Below are positions 1-11,125 of a DNA stretch of 64,000 nt, one piece after another. Every line of letters starts with the position of its first letter. The stretch's first letter is position 1. Both the position numbers and the translations under genes were made by a program. This stretch comes from Plectrocnemia conspersa. Lineage: Eukaryota; Arthropoda; Insecta; Trichoptera; Polycentropodidae. The notes under the pieces are model-generated. The model worked only from the letters and a program-made list of their open reading frames with translations. It did not search any database and was not told where the DNA came from. The stretch covers positions 1-64,000 of the forward strand of contig VTFK01000088.1 in assembly GCA_009617715.1 (NCBI GenBank), written 5' to 3'.

Positions 1-3000
1 CCTAGATTATAGTCGAGTATTTCGTTGCCTAATTCTTCGGCAGCATCGATGAATGCGTCCACATAAGGAGTTCTGTAATGATTTATAATAAAAGTATATG
101 TAAATATGCAAAATCTATAATAAATATTTGCTTGAATTCACCTGTAATCAGGGTATTCGATGCTCATTAAACCGTTCTTGTTATGATATTTAGATCTTTC
201 GAGTCCTCTTAAATTAGCTCTTTCAGATTTCATGTAATACGGAATCACTTCGTCATGTGACCTAGAATGTTTGCATAGTGAAATGTTAAAATAATAATAG
301 TATATGGTTTTTGGTTTAGGATCGAATGTGTGTTACTAGTCATACAAATAAATATTGTTTACTAAAGAATAGATAAAATTTAAGATAGAGTCGAAACAGG
401 TTACCAAGGGAATGGTTTAAATTCTAGTCAGTGATACAGTCTAAAGTTGAAAAACCTTTTATAAATCTGATCTTCATCAATTTAGTCGAATGAAAGATCC
501 ATCCCTTTTGTACAACCCTGGACCGAATATCCAAATATAGATCTTTCACATCGCTGAAAGGATAGACTTATTTGCTCAAAAAAACAGAATTATCTAGCAG
601 TAGAGGGGTATATTGCTATTTTATTAATTATATAATTGGACGTAAATTTTAGTTATGTTCTTCAGTCTATTAATAACAAATGAATTTATTTTGCGTACTT
701 ACATTTTGGCCGACCATTTCCGATATTTCTTGTATTGTATTATTCGATTCGACAACGGTTATTCATAGGGGGTGATCAGCCACAATGAATCAGTAGTCAT
801 AAATAATAGTATTGAATGTCTGTATAAATGATTTCTTCCTACGCGTCTTAATGTTGATAATCGGCTTTGTTTTGTCAGCTTGGCAGTGACTCGACTACCG
901 CTTATTTTTTTTTTCTTAAGAACGTTTCTTAACTTATATATAAGACAATTTCTCCACGCTTCATTCAATACATAGTTATATTTCATATGTAGTACACGCC
1001 ATAATAGTTATACTGTTTTAGTATATGTTAGCTGTTTCGCGCTTTGCGCTCATAATCTCGCGCTAATTTGACTTGACTTAACTTGTCTTATTATAACAAT
1101 CAGTGGTATCATAAAAACAACCAAACTTCATAAAGTAGTTGCATATCAGGTGACCCAAAAACACGTGGTTAAGCATTACTCTTCGGTTGTTTGTTTTTAT
1201 TTGTATGGACTAAATATACAACAAATTAAATGGTAAGAATTTAAATCAATTTTGGGGTAGAAAAAAATCAAATATCAAATAAAAGTATAGAACGGTCAGA
1301 ATAAAAATTATGAATGGTCATAATTATATTATTTAGAATTAGGATAAATATAAAATGGTTAAAATAAAAATAGCATAAGGTCAGAAAAAAATATAGGACG
1401 ATCATGTGAAATAAAAAAAATATTATAACATTTATAAATATAAACTTTGAAATTAACAATAATCTTATTGCCAAAAAATTGACAAAAAAAATACAAATAT
1501 AATATTATATATTCAAGTTGAAATTATATTAAATATTACATCCATTTGTTTTGTAATAATATGGCCAACATTACCACTATAAATTGTAAAATAAGAATAA
1601 AGTAATTGAGATGAAAAATACTAAATTGCCAACAAAGTGCATGATGAGTGAAACATTTAGAACGCATTTTGCATGAATCCTGGAACATGTATAGATAAAT
1701 ATACTTGCTGAATATATACAGCTATAATCATGGTACTGAAATATGGTTCCTGCATAAAACTGCATTTAAGACTCAATCAGCTTTGATATACAGTATCTGG
1801 TCATATTATTAGAAAGTGTTTTATGTAAAGGCAGCTCAATTATATTTTAATTCAATCTTTTTACTGGCAGCACTGGGGAGTTATTTGCATACTTGCAACC
1901 CAACGACATATGTCATTTGTTGACGTTTCTCTGACGCAAGTTTGTGTTCGAATATAACCCAAAAACTTGAGTGAGCAACATTTTAAACAAAGTTTCTTAG
2001 CGTCATCAGACGGCGATGACATGCCCTCTGATTTTTATGATTTATAAAACTATTATTATTGGAACCTAAAAGAGAATCTACGCAAATTTCATAAACATTT
2101 TTTTTAAATAAACTTTTTACCACATAGCCGGCAATGTATGCCACAATTTCGAGAGAACTCGCAGATAAATAATCTTGTAGTAAAATTTTCATCAGTATCA
2201 TTGTATTCTACGCCTATCTGGTTGGATGGAGACAATATGCTAATATTTTCTAACGGAATGCAAATACCCCTAAACGAGTATATTATTTTTTTTATAAATA
2301 GCATTAAATTGTTGTGCTGTTGGATTATTATTATGCCCTCCGTGAGATCTAATATTACAAAAAAAAATTCTGTATGGTCCTGGATTATTTTAATATATAG
2401 TATATCCCTTCTTATTCTACCAAACTATTATATAAGTGTTTAGTGCTATCTATGCAAATTAAGAATCCTAAAAATCCTATCTTTATTCTACTAGAAACTA
2501 CTCTTACGCCATTATGGTGAAGAGATATTGTGTCTTCAAAAAATCTGAATATATCTAAATGATTTGCTTTACATAGAGGTTTCTTAAAGTTGAACTGCTT
2601 TATATTTTTTAAATTTAAAATAACAAATAAATTATTTATTACACGTGTGAATGTTACAATCCCTATACAATCATTAAAGCTATCTAAGCAAATTATTTTT
2701 ACAAAATTTTAACGCGTCTGCTACACTATTACTAAAAAGTTGAGTAGCTAATTTTACTTCCATTTTTTGGTTGTGAAAGTTAGTGTGTTTTCGCATTAAT
2801 TTGTTGGGGAAGTGCAAGTTTTCTTTCTCCTGTAATTGATGAACTTGCATTATAAAATTCCATTCAATTCCTAATTAATTTAAGCATGTGACACGGATCT
2901 AAAAAAAACTATTACGTGTTTCTGAGTACGTGGATGAGGAAAAGTAATTTTAAGATCATTATGTCGTAATTACAGCTCAAATTTTTAATCATAGAAAAGT

Positions 3001-5272
3001 TAGCATGACAACTGTCAAATGTTACAGAAACTACATCTATATTGCATTTGTGTACTTTTTTTAAACATAATTGTAATAAATTACCCTTTTGTGTGCCCAT
3101 CTAATAAAAAATATGCTAACGGTAATTTCCAGTTACCGTTTATGTACACAATCATAAAAACTAGTGCTTCTTTTGCAATTGATAATCAATTGCCATCTAT
3201 GCCTGTACTCATGTCTATGTAACCATGAAAACGTTTTCCATCCCACTCGGTAAGTTTTCTAAACGCAATTTCATCTATAACTAAATTGCTAACTAGTTTA
3301 TAATTCTTCAATTGAAATTTTATTTTTAATGCTTCAAATGCTTCAAACGTAAACCTCTGTTTAAGTTCTGATACCATTTACCGATGGTTATTAAGTGAGG
3401 CAGGTTAAATTTAAAGCCAGTCGAACATAATGATAAGCTTTAAGAGAATAAAAACTTAAAGTTAATGCAAACTATCAAATGTTTTGAATTGTTTTTTTTT
3501 TAGAAAGGTTGACAACTCTTGATTCAGAATCAAAATTTTCTAATAGTGACAAGCCGTTTTCCTCACTTAAAAATTCTTTGTCTGTTATTGCTTTAACTAT
3601 ATTTTCAAAATTAACTATATCAACTAGTTTTCAAGACACTTGCTTGCTTACTCCACTAAAAAAAATCTGATCTTAGCCCACCATCCGGGATTTCCGGCAG
3701 CAGCAATCCTGTCCCAGTCTAACTTGTTACCTCGCGTATATACCATGTAGTTTATGACCGAGCTGCCTCCTAGGGCCTTGCCCCTAGGCCATATGCATCT
3801 CTGGTCATTCATACCTAAAAAGTTCAATAGACGTTTAAAAAGGTTAAGGAGAATAATCGCGGAGAAAAACTTACCCATGCATATTCCCGGCTGTTTCTCC
3901 TGCTTGTAGCCCCAATTGAATTCGGTGCCCTGAAAGTATGCGGCCATCACAGGCACGTCAGTGAGCGAAGGCATTTCAGCGGCGCCTGCCTCCAACAGAA
4001 GAACGGTCCAGTTCCCAATCTCGCTCAATCTGCTAGCTAACACGCATCCGGCGGAGCCCGCTCCGACAATGACGAAATCGTATTCTTTCAGCGGTGCTGA
4101 TAAATTGGATAAACCGTTCAAATGTCTAAATAATAAACACATTGTCTTTGAACATGTACTTGCCCGGTCAGTAAGATATTTTCCGTTTCGCCCGCTCGCG
4201 TGTTAAATGACGAGACTGAGTGAGACATAAGAGCGTGCACTCGCAAGCGAAAGCGAAAAATCTTACCGGCCGGGCCTGAACATCTGCAATTTATACATTT
4301 ATAAAGCCATAGAGCTAGACATTTCTTAATGTTCTTCAAAAATTTACAGTTAAAATCTGATGATATACTGCATATTTTACCAACACTACAGTGGCACCTC
4401 CATAAATGTGTTATATCTTAAAAAATTGTGAAAATATGAATAAAAAACCTATCAAGGTTGTTTAAAGTGTTTATTTTAAACTTATTTTTAATATTTAGTA
4501 AACCCACCCATACTGTCAACTAATGACTTACAGGTGAACGAAGACAATTTTTCTCTATTCCATCTGCAATTTTTCTCACAGCTCAATTTTGGATTTGCAA
4601 TTGTGTTAGGCAACCTTTTTTTTTAATTTTTCCTATAAATGCTATATAGTATTTTGGTCTGGTGACTGTGCAGGCTGTTCTAAAAGTGTTAAACTCCGAC
4701 GCAAGCCAACCCCTGCTTTTTCGCACTAAGTAAATTTTTTCCCTATCATGTATGATAGATAAAAATGTTTATATGTTTCTACAGTTAATATAAGTTAATT
4801 TTTAACCATCAATTTTTTTCCATGGCTTAACATGAAAAAATAAGTTAGTCAGTCACACCAATTTTACAATCAGAATCGGTTAAATAAATGTACGAAATTA
4901 CCATAGGTCGAAGACCAAATGAGGATAATCTCGTCGCTTTATTCGACTGATAAATCTGGTATTCAATTTTTCCCGTTAATTGTCGATTCGTTCATATTCT
5001 CAATTAGTGTCCGAAAGTTTGAAATTTAACTATTTACCTGCTGGCTGAGGATATTGGTCCCTGAGGAAATCGAACACGTCCGAGGTACCTAAAGGCCTGT
5101 AGTTGAAGGCCGGAGATTGTCGCATCAGGGAGAAAATGGGTAGAAGCAGTCTTCCACCCCTACCGCTGACCATAGTCTCTCTATCTTCTTCGTAAGCGTC
5201 CTTTATCGTTTTGCCCAGGATTCTGGACCAAGATATCACGAGCAGAAAACTCAAGTAAAATGTAGTCTTCAT
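1..5272 (-). CDS. GMC oxidoreductase, glucose dehydrogenase-like (5' part; 3' end outside window)
   Basis: FAD-dependent oxidoreductase of the glucose-methanol-choline family, probably secreted. Exons, in order of translation: 5272-5038, 4096-3875, 3814-3682, 261-142 and 72-1 (continues off the left edge). All junctions have GT..AG and the phases agree. The start codon at 5272 opens a signal peptide (MKTTFYLSFLLVISW). Exon 2 carries the FAD Rossmann motif VGAGSAG and LLLEAG. Exon 3 carries the GMC signature PRGKALGGSSVINYMVYTRG. Exon 4 begins SHDEVIPYYMKSE, usual for this family. The C-terminal catalytic His region is not in the window. Insect members oxidise glucose, ecdysone or plant compounds; the substrate cannot be told here. 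Intron 3 is 3.4 kb and holds a dead P-like element, and intron 2 of 0.9 kb holds a small MITE. Annotators could wrongly extend exon 3 to 3648, because the frame stays open past the donor. Confidence 0.9.
262..1229. other. GMC intron 3, right after exon 4: no gene seen
   Basis: AT-rich intron sequence. The minus-strand frame at 759-986 has no family resemblance that I can support. The stretch 1030-1110 has short CG-containing repeats (gctttgcgctc, ctcgcgc) but no clear element ends. Confidence 0.5.
1230..1475. repeat. Degenerate short-period repeat built on 'ggtcagaataaa'
   Basis: The motif ggtcagaataaa or a close variant recurs about every 22-30 bases (for example tggtaagaattt, cggtcagaataaa, tggtcataatta, tggttaaaataaa, aggtcagaaaaa). 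The block ends near aacaataatcttattgcc. A similar array, with the same kind of ending, lies at 57605-57745. It looks like a dispersed repeat with an internal short tandem period. Confidence 0.55.
1960..3400 (-). mobile_element. Dead P-element / THAP9-like transposase
   Basis: Read on the minus strand in several frames, the pieces appear in the right order for the P-element superfamily: VIDEIAFRKLTEWDGKRFHG (3377-3230), LVFMIVYINGNWKLPLAYF (about 3170-3110), KGNLLQLCLKKVHKCNIDVV and VTFDSCHANFSMIKNLS (3100-2960), FDPCHMLKLIRN (about 2910-2870), KIIQDHTEFFF (about 2390-2360), and the C-terminal YIAGYVVKSLF (about 2140-2100). Frameshifts and stops between them show that it is not functional. The THAP zinc finger itself is not found. 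The element lies in intron 3 of the GMC gene, in the same orientation as the gene. Confidence 0.75.
4162..4275. mobile_element. Small MITE with about 29-bp inverted ends (GMC intron 2)
   Basis: The left end gcccggtcagtaagatattt pairs, as reverse complement, with the right end ending in aatcttaccggccgggc, over about 29 bases with few mismatches. The core (gctcgcgtg..taa.tga..gaga.tga.tgaga.ataag) recurs in a truncated copy at 22105-22205. No coding sequence. The class is unknown. Confidence 0.6.
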
Positions 5273-5390
5273 CTTTGAAGATGTCCGCTTAGAATACGCG
5301 AAGTTTTACACAGCTCGGATACGACTTATCCTTAATGGTATCAGTGGTTGAATAAATGAATCCGAGCCTGTCCAGCTGGCTTCTAGACGG

Positions 5391-5398
5391 TATATATA
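5391..5398 (-). promoter_or_regulatory. TATA box of the GMC gene
   Basis: TATATATA lies about 120 bases upstream of the GMC start codon on the minus strand. This would place transcription start near 5360 and give a 5' leader of about 90 bases. It supports 5272 as the first coding exon. Position-based inference. Confidence 0.5.
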
Positions 5399-5399
5399 A

Positions 5400-7879
5400 A
5401 ACTTGTTTTGATAATGAAACCTTCCAAAACGCTATTCAACTTTTGGAGCACGTGTATGATATTTTTTGCGCTCGATTTGTATTTTAATAATATTTGCTCT
5501 GATCATACTACTTTTCTCCATAACAGAGAATAAATAATTTAATGTTCACATATTTGTATTATTAGTACAATATATGTCATGAAATTAATATATTTATTAA
5601 ACTGAAATGAATTTTGAAAAAAAAAACGTATAATTGAGCAACACATGTAGTCGTTTTTTCTCTTAATATACCCGAGCGACTAGTGTCGCTCCAAAATACA
5701 TAGTCCTTTCGCGCCAAAATCTTGTTTGGAAATGTGAGAAAAAGAGATGCTCCTTCTCAACAAACAAAAATGCTTTTATGCATGAAAATCATTTTTGAAC
5801 ATAATGTTTGTAAGCCGTAACTACTATGACCGAAATTCGCAGAAATCGTACGTTGAACGAATCAAAATGATGGAAAGACCTACTCTTTATTATCTTTCCA
5901 CGCTTATCTAAAAAACAGGTGCGTGTCGCAAATTTTGTGAAGTTCGTGTTTCGTTTTTATATTTGTTTTCAATAATTTGATCGCGTTTAAATTATTTCTA
6001 GTGACTTAATTTATATGCAAATCCGCAAAAAACAAACGCTTATATGGATCCAAACATTTAGTATCTACAATGAACTCGATAAAATTATGTATTTAAAATG
6101 TTCCATCAACTTTGCTGAATTAATTTAAACGTAGATGAATCTAATTCTGGTGATTTGAAAAAGCTAAGATTACGTCCCTGCTCAAAAAGTATGTAAAATA
6201 AAATTTTCTTTTCGACGCCCTCACTGATCAGTAATTTGCGCAGCATTGTGTTATGCATATTTTGTGAAATTAAAAGTTTAACGATAATAATTATTTTTTA
6301 ATTAAATAATATCTTACAAGCGATAAACTGAATTTTGTGACTAATTGGTAAAATAAATTAGTAAATAAAAAAATTACGGATATGTACGGATATTCGAATA
6401 CTTCATCTATTTTTTATTCAATAATCGAATAGAAAAAAAATACGAATAATTGCGAAACCTAGTGGTGGCCGATGCAATACTTTGCAGAGACTCCAATCAC
6501 TTGCATTAACTTAGAAGTCTTTCTAACTTCGAACGAATAAAAAGTTATACTAGCTCGTCTTGAAAGTAATGCCTAGCAATGAAATAGAGAGCTCGAGATG
6601 AAACTATTGCGTTTATGATTGTTAAAATTTTACGGACCAACTATTTGCGCATCTGTCCCGAGATCTTAATCAGTCTTAATCGCCTATAAGTACCGAAAAA
6701 ACTATCATTCTTTGTGAAAAGGATACGCAGTAAGCAATGCATTAGTAGACCTTGCGCAAAGAGGACTATTGCCATTTACCCCATTTGTTAACGATAGCTG
6801 AAAGTGGTTTTTATCTATTTTTCTAGTTAGTTTTTTATACACCAATTTATAATAATATATTTTTATGCTAGGAAACAAAATTAATTATAGAATGATTTTT
6901 TAATATCCTTGACTATATATACTTAGGTAGGTAATATACACAATTCGGGGATCTGGAAATTAAACTTTATTTTTATGTGCGCTTGCGTTAGCGAGCATTG
7001 TTAGGTTATGAAAACTACTGACTATTTTTTATTATATACTTACTTTACATTATTTTTATTACTGAAAACACTAACAATTTGATTTTTTATCATATTTTTT
7101 CGACCCTTTTAAATCGTATGTGTGTTATTCAAATTATTGTATATTACATCATATACCTAAAATACGGTAATCATGTTTTTTAATAGAGATTAGCGTTTTA
7201 TAAGTCACGAATTTTTTGTTACACCCCGGATATAGCTGTAGTATTAATAGTAATAGTTATTGTAAAAAATAGGCTAACCATTTATTCTAATTGATTTGCT
7301 AAAGTATTTGACGTACGTTCCTGTGTAATGTGATATATCAGCAGCAACCGCTTTTATTCATTGACGATTTAAGGTCAATATAATAAATAAAAAATTTATA
7401 TGTTACGTTTTTGCCGTTTTTTTTAAACTAAATGCCGTTTTTTTTTTAAAACTAAATAGTTATATATTAAATAAGGAAATATCCTTATTTAAACTAAAAA
7501 TAGAACCAATTTAAACATAATTATACCTATAATAATATTAAAAATAAAAACAAACGTTTCCGTGTGAACCGGTGCGAAAGAGAAACCACTAAATCATTTT
7601 TTTTATAATAATCATTTGAGAAAAATTGGATGATATATACATTTTCAATTTAAATAAAATGAAAAAAATCAGTTTAATTTTTAAAAACAATTAAATTTAC
7701 ATAACATCAAGGACTAAATACAATTAATATGATTATTTACTATTTTTCTACATTTTTATTTACACAATTGTTTATATTTTTATTTACATAATTATTACTA
7801 TTTTTATTTACATTTTTTTACATTTTTATTTACATACTCATACATTACATACATACGTGCTTGTAAATTATTTAAAAAT
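5400..7879. other. Intergenic, no gene seen
   Basis: AT-rich sequence without a coding frame that I can support. Around 6380-6440 there are runs such as cggatatgtacggatattcg and its near inverse, perhaps the worn end of an element. The phrase attacgtccctg at about 6170 also occurs at 25514 and 62556 inside a longer dispersed repeat. If the DRC10-like gene at 9700 has N-terminal exons nearby, they could be here, but I could not identify them. Confidence 0.4.
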
Positions 7880-9560
7880 ACATTTTCTTGACTTTCTAAA
7901 ATCACTTCACTAAAATCTATTTTCTTGGCTAAATAATTTTCAATGCACAAGATCGATGAGTTATTGAGTCGTTCTTGTGTCGTTGAATTATTTTGCTACG
8001 TTTTCAGCGAATTCCCTAATCTACTGAAAGATCTTTCTGCTGTCGAAACAGTGACAGGAATTATGCAAAATAATTTTAGGGCAATACACTTTGCAATTCT
8101 TTCTCGAAAATAAAATTTTTAATTTTTAACAGATATTTTTCAGCGTCGAAAACTGTTTCATGATTATTTTTCAAATAAAAAAGTTATTCTATTAAATCGT
8201 CCGACAATTCTTTGTCAAAAAAGATCGATCAATGTTGCTCTTTTCGTTGAAATTTGGTTATTGTCTAAATTTTGTTTACGAAAATTACTGAAAACAATTC
8301 GTTTATTTTATTCGCTGCTTCAAATCACCAATAATACAATCTAAAACTGGAAAATTATAAAATGTTGTTCACTTTCAACAACTTTTCTTCTATTTTTTTG
8401 TGGCTGTTTGTTCTCCTAAAATATCAGAAACTAATTTTGCCTCTTGAAAAAAAAATTTTTTAAGAGTCGCGTAAATGCTGCATCTCTCGCTCTAGATCTT
8501 TAATAAGAGCGATTTCAAAATCGAGGAATATTCCTTCACTTTGTAAAATGTAATATGATAATGTATAATATTTAATATATATTAATAATATGTTATTAAT
8601 ATTTGCCGAAATTTTGTGCGAAAACAACCGAAATATTTTTTAAGAGCTTTCGTTGTATTTAGAGCTGATGGAGTTAATTTTATAGCCATATCTCTGAAAA
8701 AAACATTTAATACTTAAACTTTTAGTTATGATGGTACATATTTTTCAACACTTCCCAACGTGCAGGGCTGTGAGAGATCAAATAATAAAAGCTTGTTATC
8801 ATAACTTGGTTGATTTTCGAGGCATTGGCTCCTACTCGATTTAAAGAAAGTGCACCGCAGGGAGAAAATATGGCACCTTTGTTCTTCTCGAAAATTCGAG
8901 ACTTAAAACCGTTTATTTCGCCATGCATATTCGGGCCAGTATCGTATATTCTTTTTTTCCAGAGGTTCAAGAATTTTTACTATTATTTTTTCCCCAGTTT
9001 TTTTAATTCATCAACTCTATGAAACGCTCGTTAACTTGAATCTTGATTTTGTATTATATATCTGAGAATTAAAACATTTTGTTCATTGGTTAAAATATCC
9101 AGGGTTGCATCTACTATTATTCCATAATAAATCGCTTCTTTTCTTTGTTCTAGAATAGTTTGAAGTACTTTTTCAGCACATATATTAATACTCATTTTGA
9201 GAATGCCACGACAAATAATGTGTTTGTCCTCTCATTAACAATGACTCAACCCCCAAACTGGTGACCCCGACGTGATTTGAACACGCAACCTTCTGATCAT
9301 GACGAGCTCCGTCACCAACGACTCGACCCCCAAACTGGTGAAAACCCGACGTGATTATCAGCTCCGTCAACAACGACTCAACCCCCAAAATACCATGTCC
9401 AAAAGAAGTTTTCAATTTAAATAATGTTTTTTTATGATCAGCACTATTTTCGTGAAATGGCAAAATATCGTACAGGTTTTTCCAAGGTTTATTTCTTAGT
9501 GAAAATCCATCTTTAGCTAATTGCTTAAATTTATATTATTTAGATGGTAGACAGTCGAGT
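7880..9560 (-). mobile_element. Dead hAT-family transposase (ZMYM1/DUF4371-type)
   Basis: Minus-strand pieces in family order: an N-terminal part with LYDILPFHENSADHKKTLFK (about 9470-9410), AIYYGIIVDATLDILTNEQN and VLILRYIIQNQDSS (9160-9030), then YDTGPNMHGEINGFKSRIFE with PCGALSLNRVGANASK (8950-8800), ISHSPARWEVLKNM (about 8775-8730), and near the C-terminus TQERLNNSSILCIENYLAKK (7990-7930). Stops and frameshifts separate the parts. The N-terminal part is interrupted at about 9220-9390 by a tandem repeat holding half a tRNA-Trp. No terminal repeats were recognised. Confidence 0.75.
9223..9390 (-). repeat. Tandem repeat containing a tRNA-Trp 3' half
   Basis: On the minus strand, 9298-9262 reads GATCAGAAGGTTGCGTGTTC followed by AAATCACGTCGGGGTCA. 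This is the anticodon-stem 3' side, T-arm and acceptor 3' strand of eukaryotic tRNA-Trp. It is followed by ccagtttgggggttgagtcg. The unit 'cacgtcggg...caccagtttgggggt(t/c)gagtcgttg' occurs three times here, the third copy shortened. The 5' half of the tRNA, with its A box, is absent, so this is not a functional tRNA gene. It looks like a tRNA-derived repeat inserted in the dead hAT transposase. Confidence 0.7.
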
Positions 9561-9699
9561 TTCTTTTAATAACTCCATGTTAACCATTCTCGTGGAAAAT
9601 TTTTTTGCAAATTAATATTTATTGGTTCAAGTACCTACTACGTTAGATTATTACTAAGCGTCTTATTATATATTCTTATAAATTATTTGTTTATTTAAG

Positions 9700-10941
9700 G
9701 AAGGAGACGCTGCTTATGAGTTACTTACATATCATCAAACTCTGCTGAAGTTGAAAGACAAAATAGTCGAAAGATTGACTAACAGTGCTGCTGAAAAACT
9801 AAAAAAGGAGCTTCTTTTGAGGAACCTGATGAGAACCAACAAAGCTCTGAGAGCTAGAATTGCTGGTTAGATTTCATTCGTAATGCAAATATTGAATTTG
9901 TTTTAATGCTACATATTGCTTCAGATGCTTCCGAAAAACTGCAGCAGGAGAGAGATACGTTTGAAGTAATGTTAAAGGTGAAGGAAGATTCGATAAAGAA
10001 ACACCAGGATGATCTAGATATACTGACTAGAGAATGCAAATCAGCAATTGCAGATAAAATGTATTGAGATATTTCAAGTGTAATATATTTAAATGGTTAT
10101 TATTAAATATGTATGTATGATTAATAGATTAGACATTGAAAGCGAAATGGAAGAAGCGTCTAACGATCACAAAGTTAAATGCGAATTTTTAGAAACCAAA
10201 ATTGAAGAGAGCATTAAAGAGTATGAATCACTATTGAAAAAGCATATGGAAATTGAAAACGACTTGAGAAGCAAAAGGTATTGATAAAATATTATATTAT
10301 ACTGCCATCTGTATCATTGCTATAAAATAATTGTATTGTTTTATTTTATTAGAATTGAAGTTGGAAAGGAGTTGCGTTATTGGCTAGAAAAATATGATGA
10401 TGTCGTTGGCGAAAAGCAGACATATCTTGATGAAATCACAAAATGTTATGAAGAAGAAAAGGCAGAATTAGAAAATTTACAGGTATATTATTGTTCATGA
10501 AGAGTATATTATGTGATTGAATTGTTTATTTTTTTATTAGATGGAGTTTGAAGAACAAGAAAAAATGTATATTCCACTGATGGCTGAAAAAGATGAAGAT
10601 TATAGAAGGGAAGTATTATCGAAAGTTAAAGTTTTCATTGAAGAACATGCTGCTAGGGTTTTGCAAAGAGCTTGGAGGAGAGTTTTGAGTGCTAGAGCTG
10701 AAAAGAAAAGGGTAAAAGCATTTATATGATGTAGCATATGTTTATTGATGTTTTAATAATATTATTATATTTTAATAGTTGAAGCGAATGGCTGGAAAGA
10801 AGAAGAAGGGAAAGACGTCGGTAAGAATATAATATTAATTTGACTTTAGATACTAATAAATAGTCATATGAATATGCTAATTATAAATATATATTTTAGA
10901 AACCCAAGAAAAATATTGTTAAACCTAAAAAAAAGAAGTAG
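9700..10941 (+). CDS. Dynein regulatory complex subunit 10-like (IQ motif), 3' part
   Basis: Subunit of the nexin-dynein regulatory complex of motile axonemes, in insects mainly expected in sperm and chordotonal cilia. Seven in-phase exons: 9700-9865, 9925-10060, 10128-10277, 10353-10482, 10541-10711, 10779-10820 and 10900-10941 (stop TAG). Together they give 278 residues. The protein is nearly all coiled coil. It carries the family stretch LRYWLEKYDDVVGEKQ, then an IQ-like motif AARVLQRAWRRVL, and ends in a Lys-rich tail (GKKKKGK). The WLEKYD..GEKQ region and the tail resemble human DRC10 (IQCD) more than DRC9 (IQCG), which is the alternative. N-terminal exons are missing: the sequence opens at an acceptor (tttaag/GAAGG) just after the dead hAT element, and no upstream exon was found. 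AATAAA is at 10967-10972. The next gene converges on it, with stop codons 185 bases apart. Confidence 0.8.
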
Positions 10942-11125
10942 TATGAAGATATTAAAATTATTTATAAATAAAAGTTATAAATTTTGAAATATATTTTAAT
11001 TATAATGCAATATTGAAACTTAAAAATAAATTATAATACAGAAAAAGCACAAACGATAAAAATAATTTCTAGTAAAATTAAATATACAGGTAAATTTTAA
11101 TTAATCACACATTCGTATAAAAAGA

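Noticed and set aside
759..986. 75-codon minus-strand frame in GMC intron 3
   Set aside because: No recognisable motif and an AT-rich context; not enough to call a gene or element.
9262..9298. tRNA-Trp gene
   Set aside because: Only the 3' half is present; the 5' half, A box and anticodon loop are missing, so it is annotated as part of a repeat.
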